Assembly: GCA_039602395.1 (NCBI GenBank)
Contig: JBCNJP010000013.1
Location: forward strand, 22,519,254-22,583,253
Length of the DNA: 64,000 bases
Source: Deinandra increscens subsp. villosa
Taxonomy: Eukaryota; Streptophyta; Magnoliopsida; Asterales; Asteraceae
Direction of reading: 5' to 3'
The translations under genes and the position numbers were made by a program. Positions 36,147 through 46,984 of the stretch are shown here, piece by piece (position 1 is the first letter of the stretch; each line of letters starts with the position of its first letter). The notes beneath the pieces are model-generated. The model was not told the DNA's origin and did not search any database. It saw only the letters and a program-made list of their open reading frames with translations.

Positions 36147-36379
36147 CACTACGTCAAAACTAACCTTTGGCCACGGAAAAAAACCGTGACAAAAGGTGTT
36201 TTGTCACGTTTTTTTTTCCATTCCAAACGACACCATAGGTGCCGTGACCATATGTACCCTACGGCCACGTTACAATATCAGTGGCTGAAGCATCCTATAA
36301 GCGTGGCTAAAGGGTACCAATATTTGTTGTTGTAATCAAACAATTCTTCAGAAAAGCGTGGCGAAAGGGTTCCAACGGC

Positions 36380-37165
36380 CACATGTGTTTGGTTAACGTG
36401 GCCTTTGGTATTTTATGGTCACGTATATTCTTGTTTTAGCCACATACATTATAAAAATACGTGGCCAAAGGGTTGCTGAAATCATACATTTCGTCACAGT
36501 ACGAGTGGCCAAAGGGTGGCAACGGCCACGTTAAAATATGAATGGCGTGGCCTTTGGTATTATATGGTCACGTATATTTGTGTTTTAGCCACATATGTTA
36601 TAAAAAACGTGGCCAAATGGGTTGCTGAAATTATAATTTTTGTCCCAATACGCGTGGCCAAAGGGTGGCAACCGCCACGTTAAAATATGAATAGCGTGGC
36701 CTTTGGTATTATATGGTCACGTATATTTGTGTTTTAGCCACATATGATATGAAAAAACGTGGCCAAATGGGTTGCTGAAATCATAAATTTTGTCCCAATA
36801 AGCGTGGCCAAAGGGTGGCAACTGCCACATTAAAATATAAAAAGCGTGGCCTTTGGTATTATATGGTCACGTATATTTGTGTTTTAGCCACATATATTTG
36901 GAAAAAAAAAGTGGCTAAAGGGTAGTTGAAATCAGATATTTTGTCCCAATACGCGTGGCCAAATGGTGGCAACGACCACGTTAAGATATAAAAAGCGTGA
37001 CCTTTGGTATTATATGGTCACGTATATTTGTGTTTTAGCCACATATAATTGGAAAAAAAAAAGTGGCCAAAGGGTAGTTGAAATCAGATAATTTGTCCCA
37101 ATAAGCGTGGCCAAATGGTGGCAACGGCCACGTTAAAATATAAAAAGTGTGGCCTTTGGTATTAT
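36380..37165. repeat. Left subterminal repeats of CACTA E (~150-bp units)
   Basis: Five units start at about 36422, 36571, 36720, 36870 and 37021 (spacing 149-151). Each has CGTATATTTGTGTTTTAGCCACAT, a GTGGCCAAAGGGT block and CGTGGCCTTTGGTATTATATGG. Such subterminal repeats bind TNPA in En/Spm. The GGCCAC/GTGGCC core is partly palindromic. Confidence 0.85.
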
Positions 37166-38514
37166 ATATATGGTCACATATATTTTCTTAATTACAATTA
37201 ATTATATATTAATTAATTAGTATTGAGAAACCTTAAAAATCATATATTATAATTAAAAATTAATGTACATACACTAATCATGACGCTGTTCAAAAAGATA
37301 ACATACGACACTAATCTAAGTTTAATTTCTATAATAATTAATTAGAATTTCTTGTCCGTGCCGATCAGCTGCTTCTGCTGGTGCCGTGTGATTTTTCTAT
37401 TTATCGCATTTTGATTCTTCAGCTGGTTTGGTGTTACGTAGAGTACTTTCGGCATCTTTTTCCGATCATTATTTACCTGGAAACATGACAAATAAAACCG
37501 ATCAGATATATATAATATATATATAAAGTTAATTAATCAGCGGATACGATTAATTAATCTAGTAATTACCTGTGGTTGTTCCAATACTTTTTGCATCGTA
37601 GAATGATCAACCGGCTGTGATCTATCTGACTTGTTATTAGAATGAAGGATCATTCGGTTCATCGGCCATGCAATAATATATTTATTTTCAACCTCCGAAA
37701 GCGTTGTTTTATCATCTACTGGGAATGGTAAAAATGTTGCACCCTTTTTGACCTGATAAACTCTAATTCTACGGCAACCAGGAGCTAATGGACTTCCATG
37801 AATCTTCTCATCTTTTTCTTTTGGTAATAATTCAGCCATTCCCACGACGTTCAGTGGATCCCCCTCCATGTGCAACGTCGCAGTTTGGCTCCCCTGATCA
37901 GAAGTGACATAATAATAATAATAATAATAATATTAATTATAGCATATATATAAACAATTAATTAATTAAAGTAAAAAATAGAATACAAAAATTGTGGTAT
38001 ATACTAATCTATATACCTCTTGGATTACTGGCTGCAGATCGGTAGCAGCTGCAATAGCATCATAATTATTTGGTTTTTCCAACTGAAGATCACTCTTCTT
38101 AGGAGCTGCAGGTTTTGCATGTCTCTTATTCTTTTCCTAAATTGACACCATGTAATTAACTGATTAGTAACATATATATTAATTAACGATAACGTCAAAG
38201 CGATTTGTCAAATTTCTAAATTAATTATATATATATATATACCACTTCCTGCTCTGATGCCCCAGCATCACTGGCTGCAGCAGCTGCTGCTTCTGTCATT
38301 TTTCTCTTTCTCACCTAAAGACAGCATCAGCATTTAATTAAATGATCATATAGCAATTAGTTATAAGGGAAGTACACAACTGTGTAAATTAAAATAGTTA
38401 CCCTTTCCTTTTGCGACGCTGTTGTAGATGGAGGAGTGTGTTGTGATAGAGTCGCAGAAGAGACCTACAATTCAATTAATTAATAAAATCATATCGATCA
38501 TAACCGGCTAAACA

Positions 38515-38935
38515 TTAGTTAACTATCCTGATGAACTTTAACTATCCTGATGAACTTATCATAGCCGGCACAGTTAATTATTAATTATATTCCGGAACAA
38601 CTCTAACTATCCTCATGAACTTTAACTATCCTGATGAACTTTACCTATACTGCTGAACTTTAACTATCCGGATGAACTATAACCAACACGGTTACTATAA
38701 CTAGGGACGCATATTCATCCAGATGAACTAGCTAGAATCTTCCGGATCAACTCTAACTATCCCGATGAACTCTAACTATCCTGATGAACTTTTTACTATC
38801 CTGATGAACCTTACCTATCCTGAGGAACTTTAACTATCCGGATGAACTCTAACTATCCGGATGAACTATAAGTAGAGACGCATGTTCATCCAGATGAACT
38901 AGAATCTTCCAGATCAACTCAAATTCAGAACTGTT
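38515..38935. repeat. TATCC(G/T)GATGAACT array in an intron of the TNPA-like gene
   Basis: About a dozen copies of AACTATCCTGATGAACT or AACTATCCGGATGAACT lie in the intron between exons 6 and 7. The same word returns in the TNP2 intron 2 and near 50515-50600. Confidence 0.8.
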
Positions 38936-39060
38936 TCAAATCCGTACCTTATCGGCCGACCTTTGAGATGAGTTTGATTGAGTAGATTGTTTCCGCGATG
39001 TATTGCGCGCAGAATTGATCATGTCCTACGTACAATTAATTCAATTAGTTAATTAATTAA

Positions 39061-39063
39061 TAA

Positions 39064-39125
<62 letters not shown>
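39061..39125. repeat. (TA)n microsatellite
   Basis: A run of TA repeats in the intron after exon 5 of the TNPA-like gene. Confidence 0.95.
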
Positions 39126-39127
<2 letters not shown>

Positions 39128-40726
39128 TGTCCCTTACAGACGCTCTATGAACTTGTTTATCTTGAATCACAGACTCCATAGCCGCCATAAGCTTATCAAT
39201 TCTCTCATCCTGTGATTTAACCATATCAGTGAGGCGCTCAACCTCTTGATCCTTTTTCTCACGCAGCTGTCTTTCATTTTTTAGTTCCGCCTCAAGTTTT
39301 TCGATCCGTTCTTTCGATCGCCCTTTTGGAGCACCCCAATATCCACGGGAAGTCACTCCATACCCAATACCTTTTAGGTATCCACCCCTTTCCTTGCCAA
39401 GGACCAGTGTCAGGGCATCCGTTCCCGGTTCTACTGTCACAGACCCCGCATTTATCTTTGTTTCATTCTCGGCCTGCAGTAATATAATTTAGTTAATTTA
39501 ATGAGGTGCTGTTAATTTTTAACATGTGAATAATTAGGTATATATATAGCAATTAAATTTACTATATCATCTGCTATGCCCTTCACCACAGGGGTTTTGT
39601 ATTCCCCCTCTTTATTTACCCTTCATTTCCTCCACATAAACGCTCGAGAGGGGCAATCATCAGCTGCAATTTCTTTGTTTTGTACCTTGTATTATAATAA
39701 TAATATATATCAGACTTGAAACATAAACGTTCTTAACCATGACTGGGTGTAACACACTTAGCTTATTACCAGTTTTTCTCTCAGAAAGACGTATCCTCCC
39801 CGCCCCATTGAATGATCATAAGTATAATTTGCTCGAACCTCTTTTCCAATCTTTGACGCAGCCTTTCCAACAGAACAGTAGGATATATAATTATAATCTC
39901 ATTAATTAACACTTATTAGCTTACTTAATTAATGAAATCTGCAGTTTGAATTGAATAAAAACCTCGAATTCTTCAGATCTTGTATATGCTACAAATCTGT
40001 CCCAGTCTTCTTTTTTCACAATAGTGCGATACATCTTTGGAACTTTCTCAAGCACGGTGGGTTTTGCTAGGTTGGGACGAATGTGTTTTTCCAACATATT
40101 TTTTCTAAAACTCCTTAGCAACCCACCAAGCCGTACCATTATAGCTCCCCTTCGACAGTCATCAATTTTGAAATATTTCTATAAAAATAACATATGACAG
40201 GATATTTTAGTCGCATGGAATTCAATAACAAACCTAATATGAGAAAATGTTTAATCTGTTTCATAACCTGAATCGCTGCCCACATTTTGTTCTTGTCCTC
40301 TATTGGCACCTTCCTCCATTCTAGATACCTCAATCCAACCCCTGCCCTTACAATGTCTCCCATAAAACTCGAAAATTTTGCTCTATGGACCCCGCCAACC
40401 CTTCCCAGTGCATCAAATGTTAGTGGCCATTTTTCCTCACCATTTTTCTCAAATCTGGCACGCCACTTTACCAACCGCGTCATCCCCCTCTTGTTTGCTT
40501 GGGGAGCAGAGGCTTCCCCATTCTCATTGTCGACTACTTGGGTATCAACTTGGGCATCATTTTCGACTTGGGCATCAATGTTTTCCATGTCCTCTTCACC
40601 CGAATCATCGTCAGTATTGTTATCCATTTCCTCTTCATTATCCGAATGATCGGCATTGTTATACATTCCATCATCTTCCGAATAATATTCATTGTCATAT
40701 GCTTCACCTTCAATTTCCATTGTTAA

Positions 40727-41329
40727 ATCAGATGAATCCTGTAGATGACAGTGAAATAAATAGAGAATTAATGAAATAAATGCGATGGAATAATTAAGAT
40801 GAAATAATTGAGATGAAAATGATCTACTGAAGATGACAGTGAAATTAATATATACTGACGGGAATTAGGTAGTGATCTTCTGAAGATGATAGTGTGATGA
40901 ATCCGAAACTGATCAATCAATTAGGTAGATGAACTTTTAGTGATATGGAAGAAGAGAGTAATGAATCGTTTTGGTGATAAAGTTTTGGTTAGAGGGAGTT
41001 GAATAGGAACTGATCAATGAATTTTGGGAAATTTGAAAAATGGTGGGAAGTAATTTGGGGATTAATAGGATCGATCCGGGTGAAAACATCTCAGCTAATA
41101 AGGACGTGACAGCATTTATCGGATTTAATATAAATTCAATTAATACGATTTGCGTTAATATTTATCTTGAATTTTAAAGAGTTAACATGGACTCAAAAAG
41201 TTAAAACCACCAAACCACAGGAACGCAAATCGTATTTAACTTTATTTTAAACATACCTTTAAAATAATCTTTAAATGTAAAATGGAATACTAAGCAATAA
41301 ATTTAATGATAATTGTATCCTAAAATGAC
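40727..41329. other. Upstream region of the TNPA-like gene
   Basis: AT-rich; GATGAAAT-type direct repeats lie at 40780-40930. It should contain the promoter, but I see no clear TATA box. Confidence 0.4.
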
Positions 41330-41934
41330 CCTCATTGCCCCTAAACACACCTTATTGGGCCGTCATTGGTCCTAACCATGCTTATTGGTTACATACACAC
41401 CTTACTGGGACTTATTGGTTCTAACCGACCTCATTGCCCTACTAAACACACCTTATTGGGCCATCATTGGTCCTAAACATAATTTATTGGTTATATACAC
41501 ACCTTATTGTGCCATCATTGGTCCTAAACATGCTTATTGGTTACATACACACCTTATTGGGACTAATTGGTCCCAACTGGCCCTCGTTTCCCCTAAACAC
41601 ACCTTATTGGGTCTCATTGGTCCTAAACACAACTTATTTGTTACATACACACCTTATTGGGCCATCATTGCTCCTAAACATGCTTATTGGTTACATACAC
41701 ACCTTACTGGGACTCATTGGTCCCAACAGGCCCTCGTTTCCCCTAAACACACCTTATTGGGTCTCATTGGTCCTAAACACAACTTATTTGTTACATACAC
41801 CTTATTGGGTCTCAATGTTCCTAAACACAACTTATTTGTTACATACACACCTTATTGGGCCATCATTGGTCCTAAACATGCCTATTGGTTACATACACAC
41901 CTTACTGGGACTCATTGGTCCCAACTGGCCCTCG
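41330..41934. repeat. Satellite array inside CACTA E, left part
   Basis: Tandem ~49-50-bp monomers are built on ACACCTTATTGGG-CATTGGTCCTAAACA and GGTTACATACAC. The array is continued at 48125-49020 and was split by element C (TSD CCTCG). Higher-order spacing is about 150 or 198 bp, multiples of three, which leaves long accidental open frames. Confidence 0.9.
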
Positions 41935-42280
41935 TGTTGATACCTGAAATGTGCGTCGTGTGAAGTATCGAACGAAGACCAAGTTCAAGCCAATATAGGG
42001 TTGGCCGAACTAGGTCCGAACCTGAAGTTCGGACCGGCCGAACCTGGGGTTCGGAGGACGTTCGGCCAGTCGTGTATAAATAGTAGTTTGGTCTTTGTGT
42101 TTGGTGGTGCTGAGTGATGAGCAAATCTTAAGTGTGTGTTTCTGAGTGTGTTTCTCTGTGTTAGTTCTCTGTGATTTACTGGTTGTAATTGTTCGTTTGA
42201 TCAATAAAACAATCGGTTATTTACGTTTCGATGTCCGAATAGCTAGATCGAGTAGACGATCCAATGCTCACGCATTTTCA
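41935..42280 (+). repeat. 5' LTR of element C
   Basis: It runs TGTTGATACC to CATTTTCA. U3 has five or six GTTCGG/CCGAAC words in inverted pairs upstream of TATAAATA (42075-42082). Poly(A) signal AATAAA at 42203-42208. Confidence 0.95.
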
Positions 42281-42281
42281 A

Positions 42282-42294
42282 GTGGTATCAGAGC
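42282..42294 (+). promoter_or_regulatory. Primer binding site of element C
   Basis: GTGGTATCAGAGC directly after the LTR. tRNA-Met type. Confidence 0.9.
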
Positions 42295-42496
42295 TTTCTG
42301 GTTCACTCTACTGATCTGTGGTTGCTATTCTCGGATTATTGAACGTTTTTGAAGTTTTCTCGTGTTTCATTTCGTGTTTTCTATCATTTCTGATGTGCAA
42401 TTTGTGCCAAAACTGTTCCTAAACCACTTCCTATTGAGTTTTCTGGTCTACCATATCAAGTTTCGTCAAAATCAGTCCGTTTTTGCGAGTTTTCGA

Positions 42497-42805
42497 AAAA
42501 TGTCTTCGAAGTTCGGAGGTAACTGGTCAAGCTCGGAGTAACCGCTCCGAACTTGAGGTTCGGAGGTGACTCGGAGTACGTTCGTTGAGAGTTCGGTGGT
42601 AGATCGGTCAAAGTTCGGAGTCGGTCACTAGTTCGGTCGAGTTTCGGACATTATATTGGGGTCCGGAGCTAGTTCGGTGCAAGTTCGGAGTTAGTTGTTG
42701 ATTCGGATAAGGTTCGGAGCTCGTTCGGAGTTTGATTTAGGTTCGGACTAAGTTCGGTGAGAGTTCGGACGACAGAATAAGTTCGGAGCAAGTTCGGAGG
42801 GCAGA
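42497..42805 (+). repeat. GTTCGGAG array in the leader of element C
   Basis: About twenty GTTCGG(A/T) words, mostly as AGTTCGGAG, run up to 20 bases before the gag start codon. The same word occurs in the LTR upstream of the TATA box. Confidence 0.85.
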
Positions 42806-42824
42806 ATTGTTCAGATTTTCAACG

Positions 42825-44486
42825 ATGTCGGAATTTCAAGCTTTTGCCTCAATGCAAAGTGCTATGCAGACTATGATGAATTATGACAATGAAATCGGAA
42901 CAAGTCAGAAAGTTCCCAAATTGTTGAAACTTGAAGATTATCAGAATTGGAAGAAACGATTTTCAGCATATATCAGCACAAATAATATTGACTTATGGAT
43001 TCCAATTAGAAAATTGTATGAAAAACCAAAAGAAGATGGAGAGTCTAAGGAAATTGAAGAATTTGATGCTGCTGAAAGAAAAAGTTATGAACTTGAACAA
43101 AAAGCTTATGGTTATCTTACCATGGCTTTACCTACTGAACTGTTACATCAATTCAGCACGTGTAAGAAGTCAAAGCAATTATGGGATGCTTTATCAGCAA
43201 GGTGTGAAGGTAATGATCAGTATAAGAAAAGTAGAAAGAAGGTTTTGAGTAAGGAATTTGATAATTTCCAGCATTATGAGAATGAAAATATAACAGCTCT
43301 TGTCTCAAGGTTATCTCATCTGATTAGTGAATTGAAGATTGTGGGAATTGAGAAAACTGATGAAGAGTTAAAGGAAAAGATTATGGAAGCATTACCAGAC
43401 AAATGGGAAAATTATGTTTTGCTTATCACTCATGATAAAGAATACTCAACATTGACATTTCATGAGCTTACTGGAAAACTTCATGCTCGTGAAATGGAAA
43501 TGTTAAACTCAAAGAAGTCAACAGCTACCTTGCAACATCCTGAGTTGTATCATGGTGAAAATAGTGCAAGCATGAGTGCAAAGTCTAAGCCAAATCAGAA
43601 TATAGCACCAAGTGTTGCTTTTCTAGCTGGAGCTTCAGGAAATTCTGATAACAATTCTTCAAGGGGCTGCCATTTCACTATTCCAAATTTTTCAAATCAA
43701 AATGATTTTTCAACAGAATCAACCGATGATTGTGCCAAAATGATTTCTGCATTGATTTCATCATCTTTTGGTCTGATTCTCAAAAATGTTGCTGATGCAA
43801 AGTTAACTAGTGAGGATCTTGATGCTCTTGATGATGATCAATTGACTGAATTGGATGTTTCGTGGCAATATGCTATGTTGTGTCAAAGATCTAAAAGATT
43901 TTTTAAGAAGCATGGAAGGAATATTTCTGGTGACAAATTGGGGTTTGACAAGTCAAAACTCAAGTGCTTTAAATGTCAACAACTTGGACATTTTGCCAAA
44001 GAATGCCAACAGAAAGTTAATATTTCACAATCATCAAAGCCTGGTTTTACTCAACCATCTACTAGTAACACAGGCAAGACTACTGCTTTGGTTGCTCAAA
44101 ATGATGGTGTATATGATTGGGGTCAAAAATTTGGGTATGATTCTTCAGCTTTTATAGTTACCCATGATTTACAAGAAGATTATGGTTCAGATACTAGTTC
44201 AGATACTAGTTCAATACCAAGTTCGTATGCATCTGCTGAAAACTTGGAAAGTTTGATGAAGGAAAATGCTTTGTTGATGAATAAAATTCAACAATTGACT
44301 GAAGAGTATGAGGTGGTTAAATCTGAATTGAAGATTTCTAAAGAATATGAAAAGAATTTGTTTTTGAAGAATGACGATTTGACTAATGAAAACAAAATGT
44401 TGAATGAAGTTTTAGAAGTATTGAAGCAAGAACAGAAGAATGTTGAAATTTCGAAAGCTGAAATTTTGAAGAAAAAGGTGAATTAG
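42825..44486 (+). CDS. gag: Gag-like protein of element C, N-terminal part (ORF1)
   Basis: The ATG at 42825 (MSEFQAFASMQ) is the first after the leader array. Residues about 25-240 form the copia Gag domain (UBN2/DUF4219 type): LKLEDYQNWKKRFSAYI, an LWDALSARCEG motif, then LVSRLSHLISELKIVG and KIMEALPDKWENYVLLI. A CCHC zinc knuckle, CFKCQQLGHFAKEC, lies near 380-395. The tail is coiled coil. The stop at 44484 comes right after an A-rich stretch (GAAGAAAAAGG). The frame beginning there continues the coiled coil into ORF2, so a one-base frameshift split a single protein of about 1,085 residues. Gag would coat the RNA and form particles; pol must come from another element. Confidence 0.88.
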   Translation: MSEFQAFASMQSAMQTMMNYDNEIGTSQKVPKLLKLEDYQNWKKRFSAYISTNNIDLWIPIRKLYEKPKEDGESKEIEEFDAAERKSYELEQKAYGYLTMALPTELLHQFSTCKKSKQLWDALSARCEGNDQYKKSRKKVLSKEFDNFQHYENENITALVSRLSHLISELKIVGIEKTDEELKEKIMEALPDKWENYVLLITHDKEYSTLTFHELTGKLHAREMEMLNSKKSTATLQHPELYHGENSASMSAKSKPNQNIAPSVAFLAGASGNSDNNSSRGCHFTIPNFSNQNDFSTESTDDCAKMISALISSSFGLILKNVADAKLTSEDLDALDDDQLTELDVSWQYAMLCQRSKRFFKKHGRNISGDKLGFDKSKLKCFKCQQLGHFAKECQQKVNISQSSKPGFTQPSTSNTGKTTALVAQNDGVYDWGQKFGYDSSAFIVTHDLQEDYGSDTSSDTSSIPSSYASAENLESLMKENALLMNKIQQLTEEYEVVKSELKISKEYEKNLFLKNDDLTNENKMLNEVLEVLKQEQKNVEISKAEILKKKVN

Positions 44487-44494
44487 TCAAAGAA

Positions 44495-46081
44495 GTGAAT
44501 AAATGGAAGGAAGAGGCAGAAGATGCTGCAAATGATTTTCAGAATTTATTTGATAAATCCAAGATTAAGCTTGATTTGCTTACTAAGAGTATTGAAGAAT
44601 CTGATGCTAAAATCAAAGCATATCAAGTTGATATGGAAAAGTTGTTAGATGATAAGCGAGAGTTGGCTAGAGTTAACAAGGTTCAAACTGCAAATCTGGA
44701 AATTCAAAAGAGAAATGAGAATAAATTGAAGAAGGAGCTACATGAAGGTCTTGACAATCTTCGTCTGCAAAAATTTGAAACTCATAAAGTTGCCAAGCGC
44801 TTGATTGTTAAAGAAAAAGAATTTGCAGAAGCTCAACAGCAAATTTCTGATCTCAAAATTCAAGTTATTGATGCTAAACGATTGCTCAACAATGTTTCAA
44901 ATTCACAAGTTTTCACAAGCTTCTTAGCAAATGATGCAAACTTTGAAAGGATGTTTGATAAAACTGTATCACCCCCTGCTCATATCAAGGAAGCTGTCAA
45001 AGACGTGAAGGAACAGGTTGATGATTTTGATTGTTCAAAGATATCTGTTTCTACTTCTAAAGAAGCAAAGGTTGTGAAGAAGAAGAAAAGCAAGAAGAAC
45101 AAGAAAAAGGTCTTGAAATCAGAGATTCCTCCAGCACCAAAGTTTGTTTCTGGTTCATTTTCTGCTGATAATGAAAAATCGGCTACTTCAAGTGACAAGA
45201 TTCAATCTCAATCTGGGTTTGATGAAACAATTTTCTATGATCAGAAGAAAATCACTGATGTGAAAGCTGAATTCACCAGGTTGGCTAAGAATGGACACCA
45301 GAGTTCAAATTCTGAGGAGAAGATTTCTGGTAAACAAGTTGGTTTGGGATTTCAAGAAAAGCATGTTCAAGTTGAGAAAGGTTCAGCATCTGAATCATCA
45401 AATCTAAAGAAGCTTAAAATGAAGCAAATGAAGAAGGATGTGTTCAAAGCAGACAAAGTTCAACCTGAGAGATTCTACAAACTCAAGGGTTCTGAACAGT
45501 TATTTTCTGACAAGGAATTTCCTCTTCACTGCGTGGATGCTCGGAAAATTGCTGAAGTATTTGTGAAAGCTGCTATTTCTTCTGAAAGTTCTCAATCTCG
45601 TAGCCCAACTTCTAAATGGGTGCATGATCATCGTCATCAGGTATATGATTCTCATTCTGATCATGTTAGAAATATTCATATGTGTTCTTCGCAGGTACAT
45701 CAAAGATGGGATAAAATGACCAGGATTTGTTATATTTGCCGTCGCCCAGGGCATATGGCAAAAGATTGTCCCTCACCTGTTGATTCATCACAAAGATTTC
45801 ATAAGAAATCAGTTTTTGGTAATTCTGCCACAACGAAGTTCTTTGATAACCAAGGCAGAGTTTTTGATGAAGTTGAGCCTACATTCTTTCATAAACAAAA
45901 ACGTTTTGTTCCAAAGTTTTCAAAGGATCAACATGTAGGTTCATCATCACAGTCACCTGTGACTGTTTCATCGAAAACTGAAGTACCAACACAACAGGAA
46001 TGGAAACCTAAGGTGGTTTCAAAGCAAAATCAGGACACTGGTCGACCAGAAGCTATTCGCTTCGGGTCCTTTGTGAACTAA
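44495..46081 (+). CDS. gag: Gag-like protein of element C, C-terminal part (ORF2, frameshifted)
   Basis: This 528-codon frame is the continuation of ORF1 in another phase; codons upstream of its first ATG are also open back to the A-run near 44476. Residues 1-140 are coiled coil (KWKEEAEDAANDFQNLF, KLDLLTKSIEESDAK). A lysine block KKKKSKKNKKK follows near 190-200, then Ser/Lys-rich sequence. A second CCHC knuckle, CYICRRPGHMAKDC, lies near 411-424. No aspartic protease motif appears after it and the ORF ends with TAA at 46079-46081. Two knuckles and a long coiled coil fit the large Gag of SIRE-like elements. Translation without ORF1 is unlikely. Confidence 0.8.
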   Translation: MNKWKEEAEDAANDFQNLFDKSKIKLDLLTKSIEESDAKIKAYQVDMEKLLDDKRELARVNKVQTANLEIQKRNENKLKKELHEGLDNLRLQKFETHKVAKRLIVKEKEFAEAQQQISDLKIQVIDAKRLLNNVSNSQVFTSFLANDANFERMFDKTVSPPAHIKEAVKDVKEQVDDFDCSKISVSTSKEAKVVKKKKSKKNKKKVLKSEIPPAPKFVSGSFSADNEKSATSSDKIQSQSGFDETIFYDQKKITDVKAEFTRLAKNGHQSSNSEEKISGKQVGLGFQEKHVQVEKGSASESSNLKKLKMKQMKKDVFKADKVQPERFYKLKGSEQLFSDKEFPLHCVDARKIAEVFVKAAISSESSQSRSPTSKWVHDHRHQVYDSHSDHVRNIHMCSSQVHQRWDKMTRICYICRRPGHMAKDCPSPVDSSQRFHKKSVFGNSATTKFFDNQGRVFDEVEPTFFHKQKRFVPKFSKDQHVGSSSQSPVTVSSKTEVPTQQEWKPKVVSKQNQDTGRPEAIRFGSFVN

Positions 46082-46744
46082 TCCGGCTGTCCAGTGTGCA
46101 GGTACTTCTAGAAGACCTATCGATGATTGAAAAATTGTCGATGGAGGAGTATTCTGTTTTAACTTAAAATTTCGTGAAATATTTTTCTAACCTGCAAATT
46201 GTCTGAATTCTCAAAATCTGAAACATATCCGTGTTGATTGATCAATTTTCTTTGCTTACGTTTTTCTCAAAAAGCCAAAAATAGAGTCTTATTTTTGTGT
46301 AAAATGAACATCCAAAAATAGAGTTTTCATTTTAAGGGGAAGAATTGTAAGTAAGGGGGAGTAATTGAGAAAATGCATGGTATGGGGAGAAGGTGAATAC
46401 ATGCAAAATATATAACGAAGGAAGGTGAAGACATGCAAAATATAAAATTGTGAGAAATTGATCATTGGGAAATGATGGTACATTGGCATACGTATCTGAC
46501 TCATGGATAAAGTAGATGAAAGGGCCATAAGATCATTGTTTGATGTGCTTGGTAGGCTCGACAAATCAGAAAGTATTCAGATGTGATATACACTAAATAC
46601 TAATTCTTGACCAAGTGGACAACATCTTGATGCATATTTCAGGACACAAAAAGAAAAATAAGTGTGAAATTCAAAATGAGAAGTCACTGTGTATACATGT
46701 GTTCATTTTGCAAAGATTTAATCTTGTTTGATTTTCTTTATTTT
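46082..46744 (+). other. Non-coding region after gag in element C
   Basis: AT- and purine-rich; includes a GGGGGAGTAATTG tract near 46355 that resembles an extra polypurine tract. No ORF. It seems to replace the entire pol region. Confidence 0.5.
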
Positions 46745-46984
46745 GTCAAACGATCGGACTTTCTCTGCGTGTCGAAAGACCGACCTGATCGTTGTTCGTT
46801 TGACGTTCTGCTTTATTTTCTTTGGTGTTTCGTATAACTCATCGGACTTTCTCTGCGTGTACGGGAGTACCGACCTGATTGTTGTTGAGTTATACAACTT
46901 CAACTTGTTTTATTTTTCTTATTTTGTTAAATCCGAGGCCTTATCTGCGTATCGAAAGATCGACCTTAAGGTAGACGATTTAAC
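46745..46984 (+). ncRNA. Three-hairpin cassette (element C copy)
   Basis: Modules at 46745-46804, 46832-46895 and 46926-46984. Outer arms: GTCAAACGA/TCGTTTGAC, GTATAACTCA/TGAGTTATAC, GTTAAATC/GATTTAAC. The mini-hairpin changes in pairs: GTCGAAAGAC, GTACGGGAGTAC, ATCGAAAGAT (B copy: ATCGAAAGAT). In module 3 the flanking CCTTA/TAAGG replaces ATCGG/CC-GAT and still pairs. Paired substitutions at three helix levels between B and C support a conserved structure. Function unknown; packaging, dimerisation or RNA stability are possibilities. Confidence 0.72.

Larger units (their letters stand above)
37342..40720 (-). pseudogene. Ptta/TNPA-like CACTA gene (PF03004-like), 11 exons, one premature stop
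   Basis: Minus-strand exons with GT/AG sites, all phase 0: 40268-40720, 39963-40178, 39770-39862, 39563-39685, 39138-39473, 38948-39025, 38402-38464, 38243-38314, 38017-38136, 37570-37893, 37342-37476; about 670 codons. The acidic N-terminus (MEIEGEAYDNEYYSEDD) leads to a basic KRGMTRLVKWRARF and a plant transposase (Ptta/En/Spm) core with FSSFMGDIVR, RANYTYDHSMGRGG and TDALTLVLGKERGGYLKG. A coiled coil follows (KERIEKLEAELKNERQL). The C-terminus is lysine-rich. In En/Spm this class of protein binds subterminal repeats and works with the TNP2-type protein. TGA at 39623-39625 (exon 4) interrupts the frame and may be a recent point change. The acceptor of exon 3 is weak. An upstream non-coding exon may exist (CTACAG before the ATG). 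Confidence 0.8.

Noticed and set aside
36150..36335. C-terminal 62 codons of the gag-protease frame
   Set aside because: This part reads into the CACTA terminal repeat and is foreign to the polyprotein.
36380..37165. Regularly spaced ~150-bp repeats considered as a CRISPR-like array
   Set aside because: Units are contiguous tandem copies without spacers and sit next to a CACTA end in plant DNA.
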